Counted from the first letter of the stretch, positions 51,829-60,767 are shown. The stretch: DNA of 64,000 bases from Paenibacillus sp. NAIST15-1 (GCF_001894745.1 NZ_BBYF01000018.1:1-64000); one strand, 5' to 3'. The notes: generated by a model not told the origin, from the sequence alone. A program made the numbers and translations.

Positions 51829-53109
51829 TTAGCTCTTTATAGACATATCTTTGTCCAGTGTTAATTCATGAAATGATTTCACGCGTAGTTGTAAAAATGG
51901 GGTGAACAATAATGTACAAGCCGAAGCTAACAATCCAATGCCACCCGCAAATAAAGCGAACCGTAAACCCATTGCCCCTCCTATCATCCCCCCAATTAAC
52001 GAACCAAGCGGTAAAGAACCCCACGAGATAAATCGAAATGTAGCATTCACGCGACCTTGCAGGGCATCGGGAACAATGACTTGACGTAAACTGATGGTAC
52101 TAATGCTAAACATGGAGACACCCATTCCGAAAAGAAGCTGTCCGAGCATCATAATCAACGCAATACTTAGTTCTGATCCTACTGCTAATGGAGCAAGTAA
52201 ACCGCCACTTGCTGCGAGCGTAGCGGAACCCACAATTGTTGGACCTACTCCATAACGACGTACAGCCCTTTGGGCAAGCAGAGAACCAAATAGGTACCCT
52301 ACTCCTAGCGTTCCATAAATGATGCCAAGAATGCTTGCACTGATTTTAAGTTCTTGCGATGCATATAGAACATAAACACTAAAAATAACATTCCAGGAAA
52401 GGTTAAAGACTGTTGAGCAGCGTACCACTCCCCACAGCAACGGTTTGGTGTAAACCGTATGCAGCCCTTCTTTCATTTCCAGCCACATGTTTTTTTGTTT
52501 TTTCGCATCTGTCACAACTGTCTCCAACTTGCGAATCCGGGCTATGTACACAGCGGATACAAAAAAGGATACCGACGTGAACAATATTGCAAAAGGAGCG
52601 GTGATTAACTGTTCCAGTCCGCCTGATAAACCCGGCCCAGCAATTTGTGCGGTAGATTTACTTGTCTCTAGTTTGCTATTCCCATCAACAAGCTGCTCCT
52701 TGCTCACAATGGAAGGCAAAAAGGATGTATAGGCAACATCAAAGAAGACAGTACAGATACCAACTATGAAGGCTACCAAATATAGAACTGTAATATTCAG
52801 GAATCCGGTTGAGGCTGTCAGCGGCACAATGAGCAGTAATGCACCCCTGAAAAAGTTAGCGGCAACAAGAATTGGTCGCCGGGGAAATCTGTCTATCCAT
52901 ACACCAGCTAGCAAACCGAAAATGATAAATGGAGCATACTCGGCAAAACCAAGCAACCCCATTTGCATGGGACTGGCGCCTAAATAGAGAGCTGCCACTA
53001 ATGGCACTCCTAATAATGCAACCTGAGTCCCAAACTGTGATGCAGTTTGCCCGATCCAGAGCCTGCGAAACTCTGCGTTCGTTAACAATCCTTCCACCTT
53101 GTTACTCAT
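51829..53109 (-). CDS. MFS transporter (MFS_3/EntS-like drug exporter group)
   Basis: The 426-residue protein has twelve predicted membrane segments. It has the pattern of the MFS_3 group: FRRLWIGQTASQFGTQVALL, the motif-A-like GVWIDRFPRRPILVAANFFR, SIVSKEQLVDGNSKLETSKS and VPDALQGRVNATFRFISWG. These proteins export macrolides, siderophores or similar compounds; the substrate is not readable. The start is the ATG at 53109 behind GGGGGAACG. A frame open to 53133 lacks a site. It is monocistronic. Confidence 0.9.
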   Translation of the reverse strand: MSNKVEGLLTNAEFRRLWIGQTASQFGTQVALLGVPLVAALYLGASPMQMGLLGFAEYAPFIIFGLLAGVWIDRFPRRPILVAANFFRGALLLIVPLTASTGFLNITVLYLVAFIVGICTVFFDVAYTSFLPSIVSKEQLVDGNSKLETSKSTAQIAGPGLSGGLEQLITAPFAILFTSVSFFVSAVYIARIRKLETVVTDAKKQKNMWLEMKEGLHTVYTKPLLWGVVRCSTVFNLSWNVIFSVYVLYASQELKISASILGIIYGTLGVGYLFGSLLAQRAVRRYGVGPTIVGSATLAASGGLLAPLAVGSELSIALIMMLGQLLFGMGVSMFSISTISLRQVIVPDALQGRVNATFRFISWGSLPLGSLIGGMIGGAMGLRFALFAGGIGLLASACTLLFTPFLQLRVKSFHELTLDKDMSIKS

Positions 53110-53220
53110 ACTCGTTCCCCCATTCTTCGACACAACGAATTGCCATTCAAATTTGCATTTGTAGTATAGGGGAACTTACGTTTCAAGATCATGCGCTTTC
53201 ATTATCGCAAATAAATAAGC

Positions 53221-53261
53221 AAAAAAAGAACCGCTTAGCTATGCCGCTAAACGGTTCTTAT
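53221..53261 (-). terminator. Terminator of the ECF sigma / ABC operon
   Basis: On the minus strand AAGAACCG pairs with CGGTTCTT, with an inner TTAGC/GCTAA stem, followed by seven T residues. It lies two bases after the last gene of the operon. Confidence 0.88.
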
Positions 53262-53263
53262 TC

Positions 53264-53920
53264 CTACATCTGAATCGATTCAATCATTTCATGAACGGCC
53301 TTCTGCCATTCCACTTGCTCATTAGCTGGAGCGCTAAATTGAATTTCAAGTAGAGCTCCATTTAGTTCCGCCCAGCCGACGAGACGATAGGTGGCTCCCT
53401 CCTGGGAAGGCATGATAACTTCATTGATCGCAATGTGTTTCCCATTAACAAGCAACGTTTCATCTTTCAACCACTCTAGCTTTTCTCCTTCACTGTCTTG
53501 TTCCAAAATCGCCTTCATCTTTAATCGTGACCCATCGATTCCAGCATCGGTCATGAGCTGTTCTGGATCATGCTGTATCTCAAGCTTAACTTTCTGGCTG
53601 CTATCCATGTAAACAAGCTTCGAGTTCGATGTCTCACTCGTTTGCGCCTCTAATCCCTGCGGAAGCTTCAATGACATCAAATTCGAGAATACGTGAATTC
53701 TTTCTTCCTCAGGAGCCTTCGTTTCCGCAATCTTATTCTCTTGTTCTGCTCGCCCTTGCTCCTGCCCCTCCTGCTGCGGAGTCAAAGAGACGTTCTTGGT
53801 CTCACCAGCATTCTTCTGCTTGCTGCCTGTGAAGTTGCAAGCAGAAATGATGACTGCTGCAGACAGCACCAATAGAACCATCCACTTTTTCAACCTGCTT
53901 CCATCCCTATCTCTTTGCAT
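53264..53920 (-). CDS. Lipoprotein of unknown function, last gene of the sigma/ABC operon
   Basis: The protein of 218 residues has a lipoprotein signal (KKWMVLLVLSAAVIISACNF, Cys about 28). A Gln/Glu-rich linker follows, then a folded part with HVFSNLMSLKLPQGLEAQ and YRLVGWAELNGALLEIQFSA. The latter recalls the small PsbP/DcrB-like lipoprotein folds that describe a beta-sheet with a helix. No precise family is recognised. It starts 21 bp after the binding-protein stop, with GGGGGGAG before the ATG at 53920, so it belongs to the operon. Confidence 0.75.
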   Translation of the reverse strand: MQRDRDGSRLKKWMVLLVLSAAVIISACNFTGSKQKNAGETKNVSLTPQQEGQEQGRAEQENKIAETKAPEEERIHVFSNLMSLKLPQGLEAQTSETSNSKLVYMDSSQKVKLEIQHDPEQLMTDAGIDGSRLKMKAILEQDSEGEKLEWLKDETLLVNGKHIAINEVIMPSQEGATYRLVGWAELNGALLEIQFSAPANEQVEWQKAVHEMIESIQM

Positions 53921-53941
53921 TTGTGCTCCCCCCATCCACGT

Positions 53942-55270
53942 CTATTCATTTAAAAAGGTCGTTACACGGTTTGCGATCAAATCCGCAACCGCTTGGGCCG
54001 ATTTTTGACCGTTATAGTAAGCCTTCGCTTCCTCCTCGATGATCGATTGAACTTTCGAATTATCCATTATTGCGGTGTTCGCATCGGCCAGCATCTGCTT
54101 GACCATGACGATATCTGCCTTCTGAATCGGGATCGAAGATCCCGTTGGCGATTCGACAGTGCCTTTGTCTTCAAGATCCTTGAACATCTGCTCGTTAACC
54201 TTTTTATTGACTGAGAACCCTCGCAGTCCAGGCATGGTCTGTATTTCCTCAGACAATAAGAACTTCATGAAATCCCATGCTTCCGCCTGAACCTTCGAAT
54301 TCCGATTCATCCCTAATTTGTTAGATGTCACGAAGGTGCCTCCGGCCTGCTGCCCAGCCGCGAGCGGCTTGCGATAAATCTTCCCTTGCTCATAGAACAT
54401 CGCTGGCCCACTGAAATAATCTTCCGGCGAAGTAATCAAATTAGGTGCAAAAAAATAATCTCCTGCGCTCACCGCCGCATCCGTCGCTACCTTCTCCGCA
54501 TACATCGTCTTCACTTGCTCCATCAATCCGACAAATGCACTGGCATCGAAGCTGGCGGGGCGCTGCTCCTCATTGACAATGCGAGCATAATTATCAGCGA
54601 ACAGAATGTTCAACATCCTCTCAGGCGGCGTATTCCCCAGCGAATACGTGTGCCCGCCGGACGCTGCCAAACGTTTGCCTACTTCCGTAAACTCTCCCCA
54701 TGTCCATGTGCTGTCATCGAATGTTACGCCGGATTGCTGAATTGCCTTCGCATCGCCCATAAGACTGTCCATGGAAAACCGCAGAGGCAGCGCATAGAGA
54801 CCTCCTCTCATCTTGGCTCCGTCCAGAATGTTCATCTCGTACGAATTAGAATCAAAGACAGGATCCTGCTTCATAAGTTCACTCAAGTTCACCAGCGCTT
54901 GCTTGTCTACGTATTTCCCAATCGGCAACCCGCTCACATTCAAGTCAATCAAATCAGCCCCTTTACCGGACAATAGCTCTGTAGTAGTGGTATTCACATA
55001 CTTCTCCGCACTTCCTTCTTGATTAGAGCCTCCCCCTTGGCTGTATTCCTTGATTTGAATATCCACATTGGGATGCTTCGCTTCATACATCTTCTCAGCC
55101 TGAGCATACACAGGATCAGCTCCGGATACGGATACGACAACGACTTTCTTCCCGTCCTGTCCCTGCTGCCCTTCTTGCTTCGCCTCATCAGCCTGTTTGC
55201 CGGCACATGCTGCCAATGTCATCGCTATTGTTATTGCTACGAACAGACTGCGTACACTCCTTTTTTTCAC
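53942..55270 (-). CDS. Extracellular solute-binding lipoprotein of the sigma/ABC operon
   Basis: The 442-residue protein has a lipoprotein signal (SLFVAITIAMTLAACAGK, lipobox LAAC). A family-1 sugar-type binding fold follows, with ADLIDLNVSGLPIGKYVDKQ, RGGLYALPLRFSMDSLMGD and NSKVQAEAWDFMKFLLSEE. It should deliver a ligand to the two permeases of the same operon. The start is taken as GTG at 55270, with GAGAGGAG nine bases before it; an ATG at 55297 has no good site. The ligand is unknown and need not be a sugar. Confidence 0.88.
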   Translation of the reverse strand: MKKRSVRSLFVAITIAMTLAACAGKQADEAKQEGQQGQDGKKVVVVSVSGADPVYAQAEKMYEAKHPNVDIQIKEYSQGGGSNQEGSAEKYVNTTTTELLSGKGADLIDLNVSGLPIGKYVDKQALVNLSELMKQDPVFDSNSYEMNILDGAKMRGGLYALPLRFSMDSLMGDAKAIQQSGVTFDDSTWTWGEFTEVGKRLAASGGHTYSLGNTPPERMLNILFADNYARIVNEEQRPASFDASAFVGLMEQVKTMYAEKVATDAAVSAGDYFFAPNLITSPEDYFSGPAMFYEQGKIYRKPLAAGQQAGGTFVTSNKLGMNRNSKVQAEAWDFMKFLLSEEIQTMPGLRGFSVNKKVNEQMFKDLEDKGTVESPTGSSIPIQKADIVMVKQMLADANTAIMDNSKVQSIIEEEAKAYYNGQKSAQAVADLIANRVTTFLNE

Positions 55271-55321
55271 CCTGAATCGCTCCTCTCCATTCTTCATAGG
55301 ATCGTTGCGCGCTCAGACGCA

Positions 55322-56479
55322 TTAGATCCTTACACGTTGACCATCTGTTAATGGCTCACTGCTCTCGACAATAATCTGGGTTTTCGGGTATACCCCTTGC
55401 ACCAGCGTTTCTTGGCCATTCGTCCCCCCTAATTGAACGGTAAGCTTGCTAGCAATAAAAATATTGCCCAGCGGGCCGGATTGCTCTTTGATAACAAGCA
55501 CATAGATGTCCTTCCCTGCCTGACGAATCGCTTGGTTCGATACGAGCATGCCTCCATCGCTCTTCTTCGTTTGTGTTAATTCCACACTTACGAGCTCATT
55601 CGCCTGAACATTCGGATGTTGAACCTTCACAATGACCCGTTGACTCGCATTTGCCTGAGATGCATTCCCTTCCGCTTCCCCTTGGAGGGAAGCCCCTCCA
55701 TTAACGCCTGGCATCGGCCGAATGTCGGTAATGCTTCCTTCAACCGGAACATTTGCCTCCTCATGCTCGATTTGCACGCGCATCTTTTCCCCGGTACGCA
55801 ATTCCCGGCCGAAGGCATCCGGGATGACAATTTCGAATTGATATCCTTGCTGCCTATTCGCCAAGCTGATATCTGCCCCTCCGCTTCCTGAAGGCAGCTT
55901 CGGCGTCGCACGTACTTGCGCCACAACACCGTCAAAAGGCGCGATAAGGCGTCTGCGTTCTATCTCCTCCGACTTCAACATGCTCAATTTTCGCTCTTGA
56001 ACACCAATCGCTAATCGCGCACGTTCCAATTCCCGCTTCGTGCGGCGCGCCTGCAACTCGTCGTTATTTTGTACGGCTTCAATATAAGCCTCCTGCAAGT
56101 CAGCTAACGATAGCCGCTGCCCTGCAAGGCCCGCCTGTACATCCAGAATTTCCTGAGCAGCAGCAGGATTTTCATAGGTAATTAACGTCTGCCCCTTCGC
56201 TACGCGATCCCCCTCTTTTACATGAACATCCTTAATAAACCATTCCGCCTTGTTCGATAAATCGATATGCTGCCGTGGCATCAGCCGGGCCGTACCACGC
56301 CACGTGGTTACCAGCTCACCAACCCTTCCTTCCTCGGTTCGCACCTTTGGCAAATGTAACGTCAGCAATGTATTGCTCGCCAGGGTAAGGAAAAGGAGCA
56401 AGCTAAAGAAAAGGCCGGAGAGCCACACGATTTTCCGTTTTTTTCTTGCATCCAGCGCTTCTGTGAACCCTATAGCCAT
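55322..56479 (-). CDS. HlyD/RND-type membrane-fusion adaptor inside an ABC importer operon
   Basis: The 385-residue protein has an N-terminal membrane anchor (IVWLSGLFFSLLLFLTLASN, about residues 18-37). It then has a split lipoyl domain (WFIKDVHVKEGDRVAKGQTL and APFDGVVAQVRATPKLPSGS) around a helical hairpin, a beta-barrel with RTGEKMRVQIEHEEANVPVE, and a membrane-proximal end. Such adaptors normally serve exporters (MacB, RND, HlyB types), but no exporter ATPase or pump is encoded here. AAAGGAGGG precedes the ATG. Its place between the permease and binding-protein genes of a CUT1 importer is unusual. Confidence 0.88.
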   Translation of the reverse strand: MAIGFTEALDARKKRKIVWLSGLFFSLLLFLTLASNTLLTLHLPKVRTEEGRVGELVTTWRGTARLMPRQHIDLSNKAEWFIKDVHVKEGDRVAKGQTLITYENPAAAQEILDVQAGLAGQRLSLADLQEAYIEAVQNNDELQARRTKRELERARLAIGVQERKLSMLKSEEIERRRLIAPFDGVVAQVRATPKLPSGSGGADISLANRQQGYQFEIVIPDAFGRELRTGEKMRVQIEHEEANVPVEGSITDIRPMPGVNGGASLQGEAEGNASQANASQRVIVKVQHPNVQANELVSVELTQTKKSDGGMLVSNQAIRQAGKDIYVLVIKEQSGPLGNIFIASKLTVQLGGTNGQETLVQGVYPKTQIIVESSEPLTDGQRVRI

Positions 56480-56499
56480 CCTATCCCTCCTTTCATGAG

Positions 56500-57378
56500 C
56501 TACCCTTTGATCCCCGACATTTGAATCCCTTCGATAAAATAAGATTCCGCATACAAAAACAGGAGAACCATGGGCGTCATATAGATCATCGACGCGGCAA
56601 AGCCGATGCCTTGTGCTTCCTTATGAATTCTGGATAAATAGAGCGATAATGGCTGCTTGAATGCTTCCTCCAGGAAAATCAGGGGCTGCTCGACCATATT
56701 CCAATAATCGACGAACAGCAATACGATTAGCGCCGCAATCCCCGGCTTCATTAGAGGCAGCATAATTTGATAGAAAATGCGATAATGACCCGCGCCATCC
56801 ATCTGAGCCGCTTCAACCAGCGAATAAGGAATCGAGAGCATAAATTGTCTCAGCATGAACACACCGAATGCCGCGAATATCCCTGGCAATATAATCGCGC
56901 TAGCTGTATTCATTAGTCCCAACTTGTCAGCAATAATATAATTCGGAACCAAGGTCACTTGGAAAGGCATCAGCATCGTCAGCAAGTACACCTGAAACCA
57001 TCCCTCTCTCCCTCTGAACCGGAGTTTGGCAAAAGCGTACGCTGCCAGCGCACTGACAACGGTCTGTCCCGCAATAATTCCCACGACCATCGCGACGGAA
57101 TTCCATAGCATGAACAAATACGTCGGCGTATCTAGCAAAACGCTCCCATACTGCTCGAAGGACAGCCAATCCGGGATAAGCTTCAGATTCACGAATACAG
57201 CAGGCTCTCCTTGCGTAACGACTGGCATTTGACCCACTAGACCGTAATTGCCGCGAATTTCATGCTCCGTCATCAGTGAATTTGTGAAAGTTATCACAAT
57301 TGGAAATAGCATGATAAGCCCGATGCACGCCATCACCAGCGTGAACGACAGGTTCCGAATGAACCCCCTGTTCTTCAT
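56500..57378 (-). CDS. ABC transporter permease, MalG/CUT1 type
   Basis: The 292-residue protein has six membrane segments and the EAA loop VEAAQMDGAGHYRIFYQIML, with the typical ending YFIEGIQMSGIKG. The first outer loop (about residues 38-75) is longer than usual. AGGAGG precedes the ATG, 13 bp after the MalF-type gene stop. It pairs with that protein. No ATPase is encoded nearby. Confidence 0.92.
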   Translation of the reverse strand: MKNRGFIRNLSFTLVMACIGLIMLFPIVITFTNSLMTEHEIRGNYGLVGQMPVVTQGEPAVFVNLKLIPDWLSFEQYGSVLLDTPTYLFMLWNSVAMVVGIIAGQTVVSALAAYAFAKLRFRGREGWFQVYLLTMLMPFQVTLVPNYIIADKLGLMNTASAIILPGIFAAFGVFMLRQFMLSIPYSLVEAAQMDGAGHYRIFYQIMLPLMKPGIAALIVLLFVDYWNMVEQPLIFLEEAFKQPLSLYLSRIHKEAQGIGFAASMIYMTPMVLLFLYAESYFIEGIQMSGIKG

Positions 57379-57391
57379 TCTTCCTCCTGTA

Positions 57392-58264
57392 TCATTCCAT
57401 AAATTGGGTGTATCGTTTCTCTATCCGAAGCAGAATCGTCACGATGATAAAGATAACGATCACCATAAGCGTCGCAGCCGCAGACAGCTTCTGTACATCC
57501 AGTCCGAGAAACATGTTGTTCATGTAGTGCTGAAGTGTATAGATGCTGTCATGTGGATAATCTCCTGCGATCAGGTACGTTTCACGGAATATCTTGAATG
57601 TATTCATAATCGACATCAGAACGACGAAGACCATCGTTGGGGTTAAATAGACAAGTGTAATCCCATAACATTGGAACCACTTGCCCGCCCCCTCCAATTC
57701 AGCCGTCTCATAGTAATCTCGCGGGATGCTCTGCAGCCCTGCAAGGAATAAGATGATGTTGTAGCCGATATGCTTCCACAGGTAGAACACGGAAATAACG
57801 CCTCTCGCCCAGTCCGATTTCATCCAATCTATTTGTTCAAGCCCGGCAGTGTGCATCCAGGCGTTAAGTGATCCATTCCAATCAAACAGCACTTGCCACA
57901 CCATTACGACGGAGGCAACGGGCACGACCAGCGGCAGGACATAAGCCATTCGAAGAAATTGACGCAAATAGAGATTCCGGTTCAGCACGAGCGCAATTCC
58001 AAGTGACAGCACTAGCATCAGCGGGACATTCACTGCCGTGAACCAGAACGAATTCAAGGCAGCTTTGCGAAAGGAATCGCTGCTGAGCAGCTCCTGATAA
58101 TTCGAGAGCCCAACAAATGAACCGCCAACCGTTCGATCCAATACCGAGTAGACCAGCCCCATCCCAAACGGGATGAGATAGAATAAAGCAAAACCAATGG
58201 CGCTCGGCAGCAAGAATGTTGCTGCTACCAGCCCTTCTCTACAGCTTAGACGATTCCGCTTCAT
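57392..58264 (-). CDS. ABC transporter permease, MalF/CUT1 type
   Basis: The 290-residue protein has the MalF-type start VAATFLLPSAIGFALFYLIP, FVGLSNYQELLSSDSFRKAA, the docking loop YETAELEGAGKWFQCYGITL, and a final helix before RIEKRYTQFME. Its ATG overlaps the stop of the putative anti-sigma gene (ATGA), so the transport genes are translationally coupled to the regulator genes. Confidence 0.92.
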   Translation of the reverse strand: MKRNRLSCREGLVAATFLLPSAIGFALFYLIPFGMGLVYSVLDRTVGGSFVGLSNYQELLSSDSFRKAALNSFWFTAVNVPLMLVLSLGIALVLNRNLYLRQFLRMAYVLPLVVPVASVVMVWQVLFDWNGSLNAWMHTAGLEQIDWMKSDWARGVISVFYLWKHIGYNIILFLAGLQSIPRDYYETAELEGAGKWFQCYGITLVYLTPTMVFVVLMSIMNTFKIFRETYLIAGDYPHDSIYTLQHYMNNMFLGLDVQKLSAAATLMVIVIFIIVTILLRIEKRYTQFME

Positions 58265-59091
58265 GACTTCTCAGAAGGGAAGAATGTAACAATTGTACTT
58301 CCATCTTGGAGGTTCACTTGGAACATTTCCTTGCCATCCTCTACACGCTTGTAGATGATGACGGGTTTACCTATTACTTGTGCTTCACCCGAATGGGCTC
58401 CTGCCATTTCAGGCTCATACCCATCAATAGGCACATCCAATTGCTTCAAGAATGCATTGGCTATCGCAATCGCTTCTGATTCCTGCAATTTCGCAACATG
58501 CGGAGCGTATGGCTCTAAACCAGTCGTTTGCACAAAATGAATCTGCCCTGTATCCACATCAGCATTGACTACAATCTCTTGATGCGGCTCCGCAAATGTC
58601 TTTCCTTTTTCCATTAAAATGATATTAAAGATATGGATCTTTTCTCCGGCTCTGATTCCCTTGGTGATTTGCGCGTTTGCGATGTCGAAGTTCTTCGTCT
58701 CAGGGAACCCACTGTAAATGCGCGCAAGCACTTCTTGCGCGGTCTTATTGCCGCTAATCTCATCCGCATATAAGTTCGTAATGACATAATCTGAATCCCC
58801 ATCCTTCGTGACGAAGTTGCGCGCATCTTCTGTCCCGGATAGATTGAGCAAGGTGCGAATTTGTGCCGCTACGGTAGGACCGGTATAAATGATAATTGGC
58901 GCGAGGAGTACAACCGCAAGAACGCATGCTACCATACGAATGTTCAGATTTGATTTTGATGTTTCTTTATTTTTTTCATTGCGATATCGCTCATAAGAAG
59001 CTTCTTGAATGCGCTTCTTCATGTCAGATGGATTTTCCATTGCTTCCGCACAACCCTGAAGCTTATCGCGCAGTTGTTGTTCAATGGACAT
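58261..59091 (-). CDS. Putative membrane-anchored anti-sigma factor
   Basis: The 276-residue protein has a cytoplasmic N-terminus of about 50 charged residues (SDMKKRIQEASYERYRNEKN), a single membrane helix (MVACVLAVVLLAPIIIYTGP) and an outer part of about 200 residues. The outer part holds two PepSY/YcdB-like segments, EIVVNADVDTGQIHFVQTTG and EMFQVNLQDGSTIVTFFPS. Its start overlaps the sigma factor gene by 11 bases, the usual layout for a cognate anti-sigma factor. The N-terminus does not show a clear ZAS zinc motif, so the role rests on topology and position. AAGGAG precedes the ATG. Confidence 0.75.
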   Translation of the reverse strand: MSIEQQLRDKLQGCAEAMENPSDMKKRIQEASYERYRNEKNKETSKSNLNIRMVACVLAVVLLAPIIIYTGPTVAAQIRTLLNLSGTEDARNFVTKDGDSDYVITNLYADEISGNKTAQEVLARIYSGFPETKNFDIANAQITKGIRAGEKIHIFNIILMEKGKTFAEPHQEIVVNADVDTGQIHFVQTTGLEPYAPHVAKLQESEAIAIANAFLKQLDVPIDGYEPEMAGAHSGEAQVIGKPVIIYKRVEDGKEMFQVNLQDGSTIVTFFPSEKS

Positions 59092-59656
59092 AAAGTTCTT
59101 TCTCCTTTTCAGGTTTACAGTATGGGCTAAGTTTACGAAGTTTTCCCAGTGCTGCGTGATGTCTGGACTTGACCGTTCCTACGGGGATGTCCAGCAATTC
59201 AGCGATTTCATCGAATGTATAATCATGATAATATCGCAGAATAATTACTGCGCGAAGCTTATAGGATAACTGATGAACGATGGTGAGCAGCTCCTGATGG
59301 GTCTCGGCCTCAAGGATCTGACGATCAGAGAAAATTGGCTCCTCCACCTCCAAAAGCTGCTTCTTCTCGAAGATTCGGAGTCTCCTCCATCTTTTGGTTC
59401 GCCACTTCTGCATTTGCTTCAGCACGATTCCATGCATCCAGAATCGGAAGGGACGGTTCGTATCGTAATTGTCGATGGATCGCCAGAGCTGAAAATATAT
59501 CTCGTTCATAACATCTTCGATTTCATTTTTTTCCGTCATCAAAAAGACAACGGAGCGGTAGACTTCGGGGAATGACCATTCATAGATCACCTGAAAAGCA
59601 GACGAATCCCCTTCCTTCATCCGTTCAATCCAGTGCTCGATATTGATATCTTTCAT
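59081..59656 (-). CDS. ECF-type RNA polymerase sigma factor
   Basis: The 191-residue protein has region 2 (AFQVIYEWSFPEVYRSVVFL, EIEDVMNEIYFQLWRSIDNY, RPFRFWMHGIVLKQM) and region 4 (LSYKLRAVIILRYYHDYTFD, EIAELLDIPVGTVKSRHHAA). Regions 1.1 and 3 are missing, as in ECF factors. AAGGAGG lies 11 bases before the ATG. It is the first of seven genes read leftward. It probably drives its own promoter and is held by the membrane protein encoded next. Its ECF group cannot be fixed by eye. Confidence 0.92.
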   Translation of the reverse strand: MKDINIEHWIERMKEGDSSAFQVIYEWSFPEVYRSVVFLMTEKNEIEDVMNEIYFQLWRSIDNYDTNRPFRFWMHGIVLKQMQKWRTKRWRRLRIFEKKQLLEVEEPIFSDRQILEAETHQELLTIVHQLSYKLRAVIILRYYHDYTFDEIAELLDIPVGTVKSRHHAALGKLRKLSPYCKPEKEKELYVH

Positions 59657-59717
59657 GAAAAAAGGGCCCTCCTTGGTAAGCTTACAACCTATATTGCCTC
59701 GATCATCTGAAAAGGTT

Positions 59718-59769
59718 CGATACTTTTCTATTTTTTTGGATGTAGGTCAGGGTTTTTACTAAAGTATCG
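59718..59769. promoter_or_regulatory. Inverted repeat and possible ECF promoter upstream of the sigma gene
   Basis: CGATACTTT (59718-59726) and AAAGTATCG (59761-59769) are perfect inverted arms with a 34-bp spacer. Reading leftward, GAACC follows directly after the inner arm (overlapping it at 59718) and resembles the GAAC -35 core of ECF promoters, but a clear -10 partner is not visible. It could be an operator or an autoregulated promoter region. Confidence 0.4.
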
Positions 59770-59964
59770 GCTGCTGAGGGGAGTTGGGACGAATCGGACG
59801 AATTGAAAATGTCCTTTGTATTCGATTATATCGCTAATGAAGCCCTGCGTCGTCGTCGGATTCACACAGTTCAAAAGCAGCAGCGCATTAAGAAAGCAAC
59901 ATATTGAAGGTTCTCATCTCGTGCTTCGTGCATACACGGACGGAGCATGGCAAGAACAGAAACC
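59770..59964. other. Spacer upstream of the sigma operon
   Basis: No gene is supported here. Short plus-strand frames run through the terminator hairpin that follows and lack ribosome sites. Confidence 0.4.
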
Positions 59965-60010
59965 AAAAGGCGTGCAAGAGAAAAAATTCTTCTCATACAC
60001 GCCTTTTTCA
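59965..60010. terminator. Terminator after the secreted protein gene at 60057
   Basis: AAAAGGCGTG pairs with CACGCCTTTTT, with an inner GAGAA/TTCTC stem. It is A-rich before and T-rich after, so it works in either direction. It serves the minus-strand gene ending at 60057. Confidence 0.82.
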
Positions 60011-60056
60011 TCTTTGTTCATTTCTCTATCAGATGCTGGATTAATCAAGTGCTGGA

Positions 60057-60767
60057 TTATAGAGTACGAAACTTAAGCTTGGTGCAATCGATAAGGAACG
60101 AATACGTTCTTGTCTCCTTGGCTCCTTTTACGGATAATGCAAGCGACAAATTGACAATATCTCGATCCTGCAAGCCTTGATTGCGGATCCAGCCATGCAG
60201 TTCCTTCTTCGGACGAATCGTCTTGTTCACAAAGTCCGGATTATCCGATGCAATCTCGACCGCTTCTGCCGTTCTCCCTTTCACGCCGATGTTCGCTTTA
60301 GTTGCTACTTTTTGCAAATCAAGTGTAACCTTGTCTTTATCCGAATTGTTTGTAATCGTTACTTCGAAGTCTGTAGCCTTTTCCGTAACCCGAATCGAAT
60401 GAACCGTAACCTCTATATCGTTCACCGTATAGGTTACTGGCAGCTCGTCCAGCTTCTTGTCGCTGCTGCCAGAATTCGCTCCCGGCTTCTTACGATTATG
60501 AGTCTTGCCCTTAGACATGCCGCCATGATCGATAACGTCTGTACCGGCATTCTTTGGAATATCTTTATCCATCGGCGACATCGTTCGATTACCCATTGCC
60601 CCCGACAGTTCTCGCACTGGAAGTTGATTATCTATCGATACAGACAGCTTCTTTCCTTCCTCGTCAAGTCCGTACTCCTCAGCATTGGCTATTATCGCTG
60701 AAGTACCGAATGCGATTCCCGTAAACAAGAAAGCGCCGCATAAGAAGCCTATTTTCCATGTCTTCAT
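60057..60767 (-). CDS. Secreted protein of unknown function
   Basis: The 236-residue product has a signal peptide (KTWKIGFLCGAFLFTGIAFG, cleavage near ANA-EEY). A linker with Gly, Ser and Lys follows, and then an immunoglobulin-like beta domain from about residue 110 (TYTVNDIEVTVHSIRVTEKA, TDFEVTITNNSDKDKVTLDL). The latter resembles the DUF4352-type domain that occurs in Gram-positive surface proteins. No enzyme motif is present. AGGGGAACG precedes the ATG at 60767; the longer frame to 60818 adds a very basic stretch and has no site. Confidence 0.78.
   Translation of the reverse strand: MKTWKIGFLCGAFLFTGIAFGTSAIIANAEEYGLDEEGKKLSVSIDNQLPVRELSGAMGNRTMSPMDKDIPKNAGTDVIDHGGMSKGKTHNRKKPGANSGSSDKKLDELPVTYTVNDIEVTVHSIRVTEKATDFEVTITNNSDKDKVTLDLQKVATKANIGVKGRTAEAVEIASDNPDFVNKTIRPKKELHGWIRNQGLQDRDIVNLSLALSVKGAKETRTYSFLIDCTKLKFRTL

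Noticed and set aside
59816..60180. Plus-strand frames upstream of the sigma operon
   Set aside because: They run straight through the bidirectional terminator at 59965-60010 and into antisense of a secreted protein gene.
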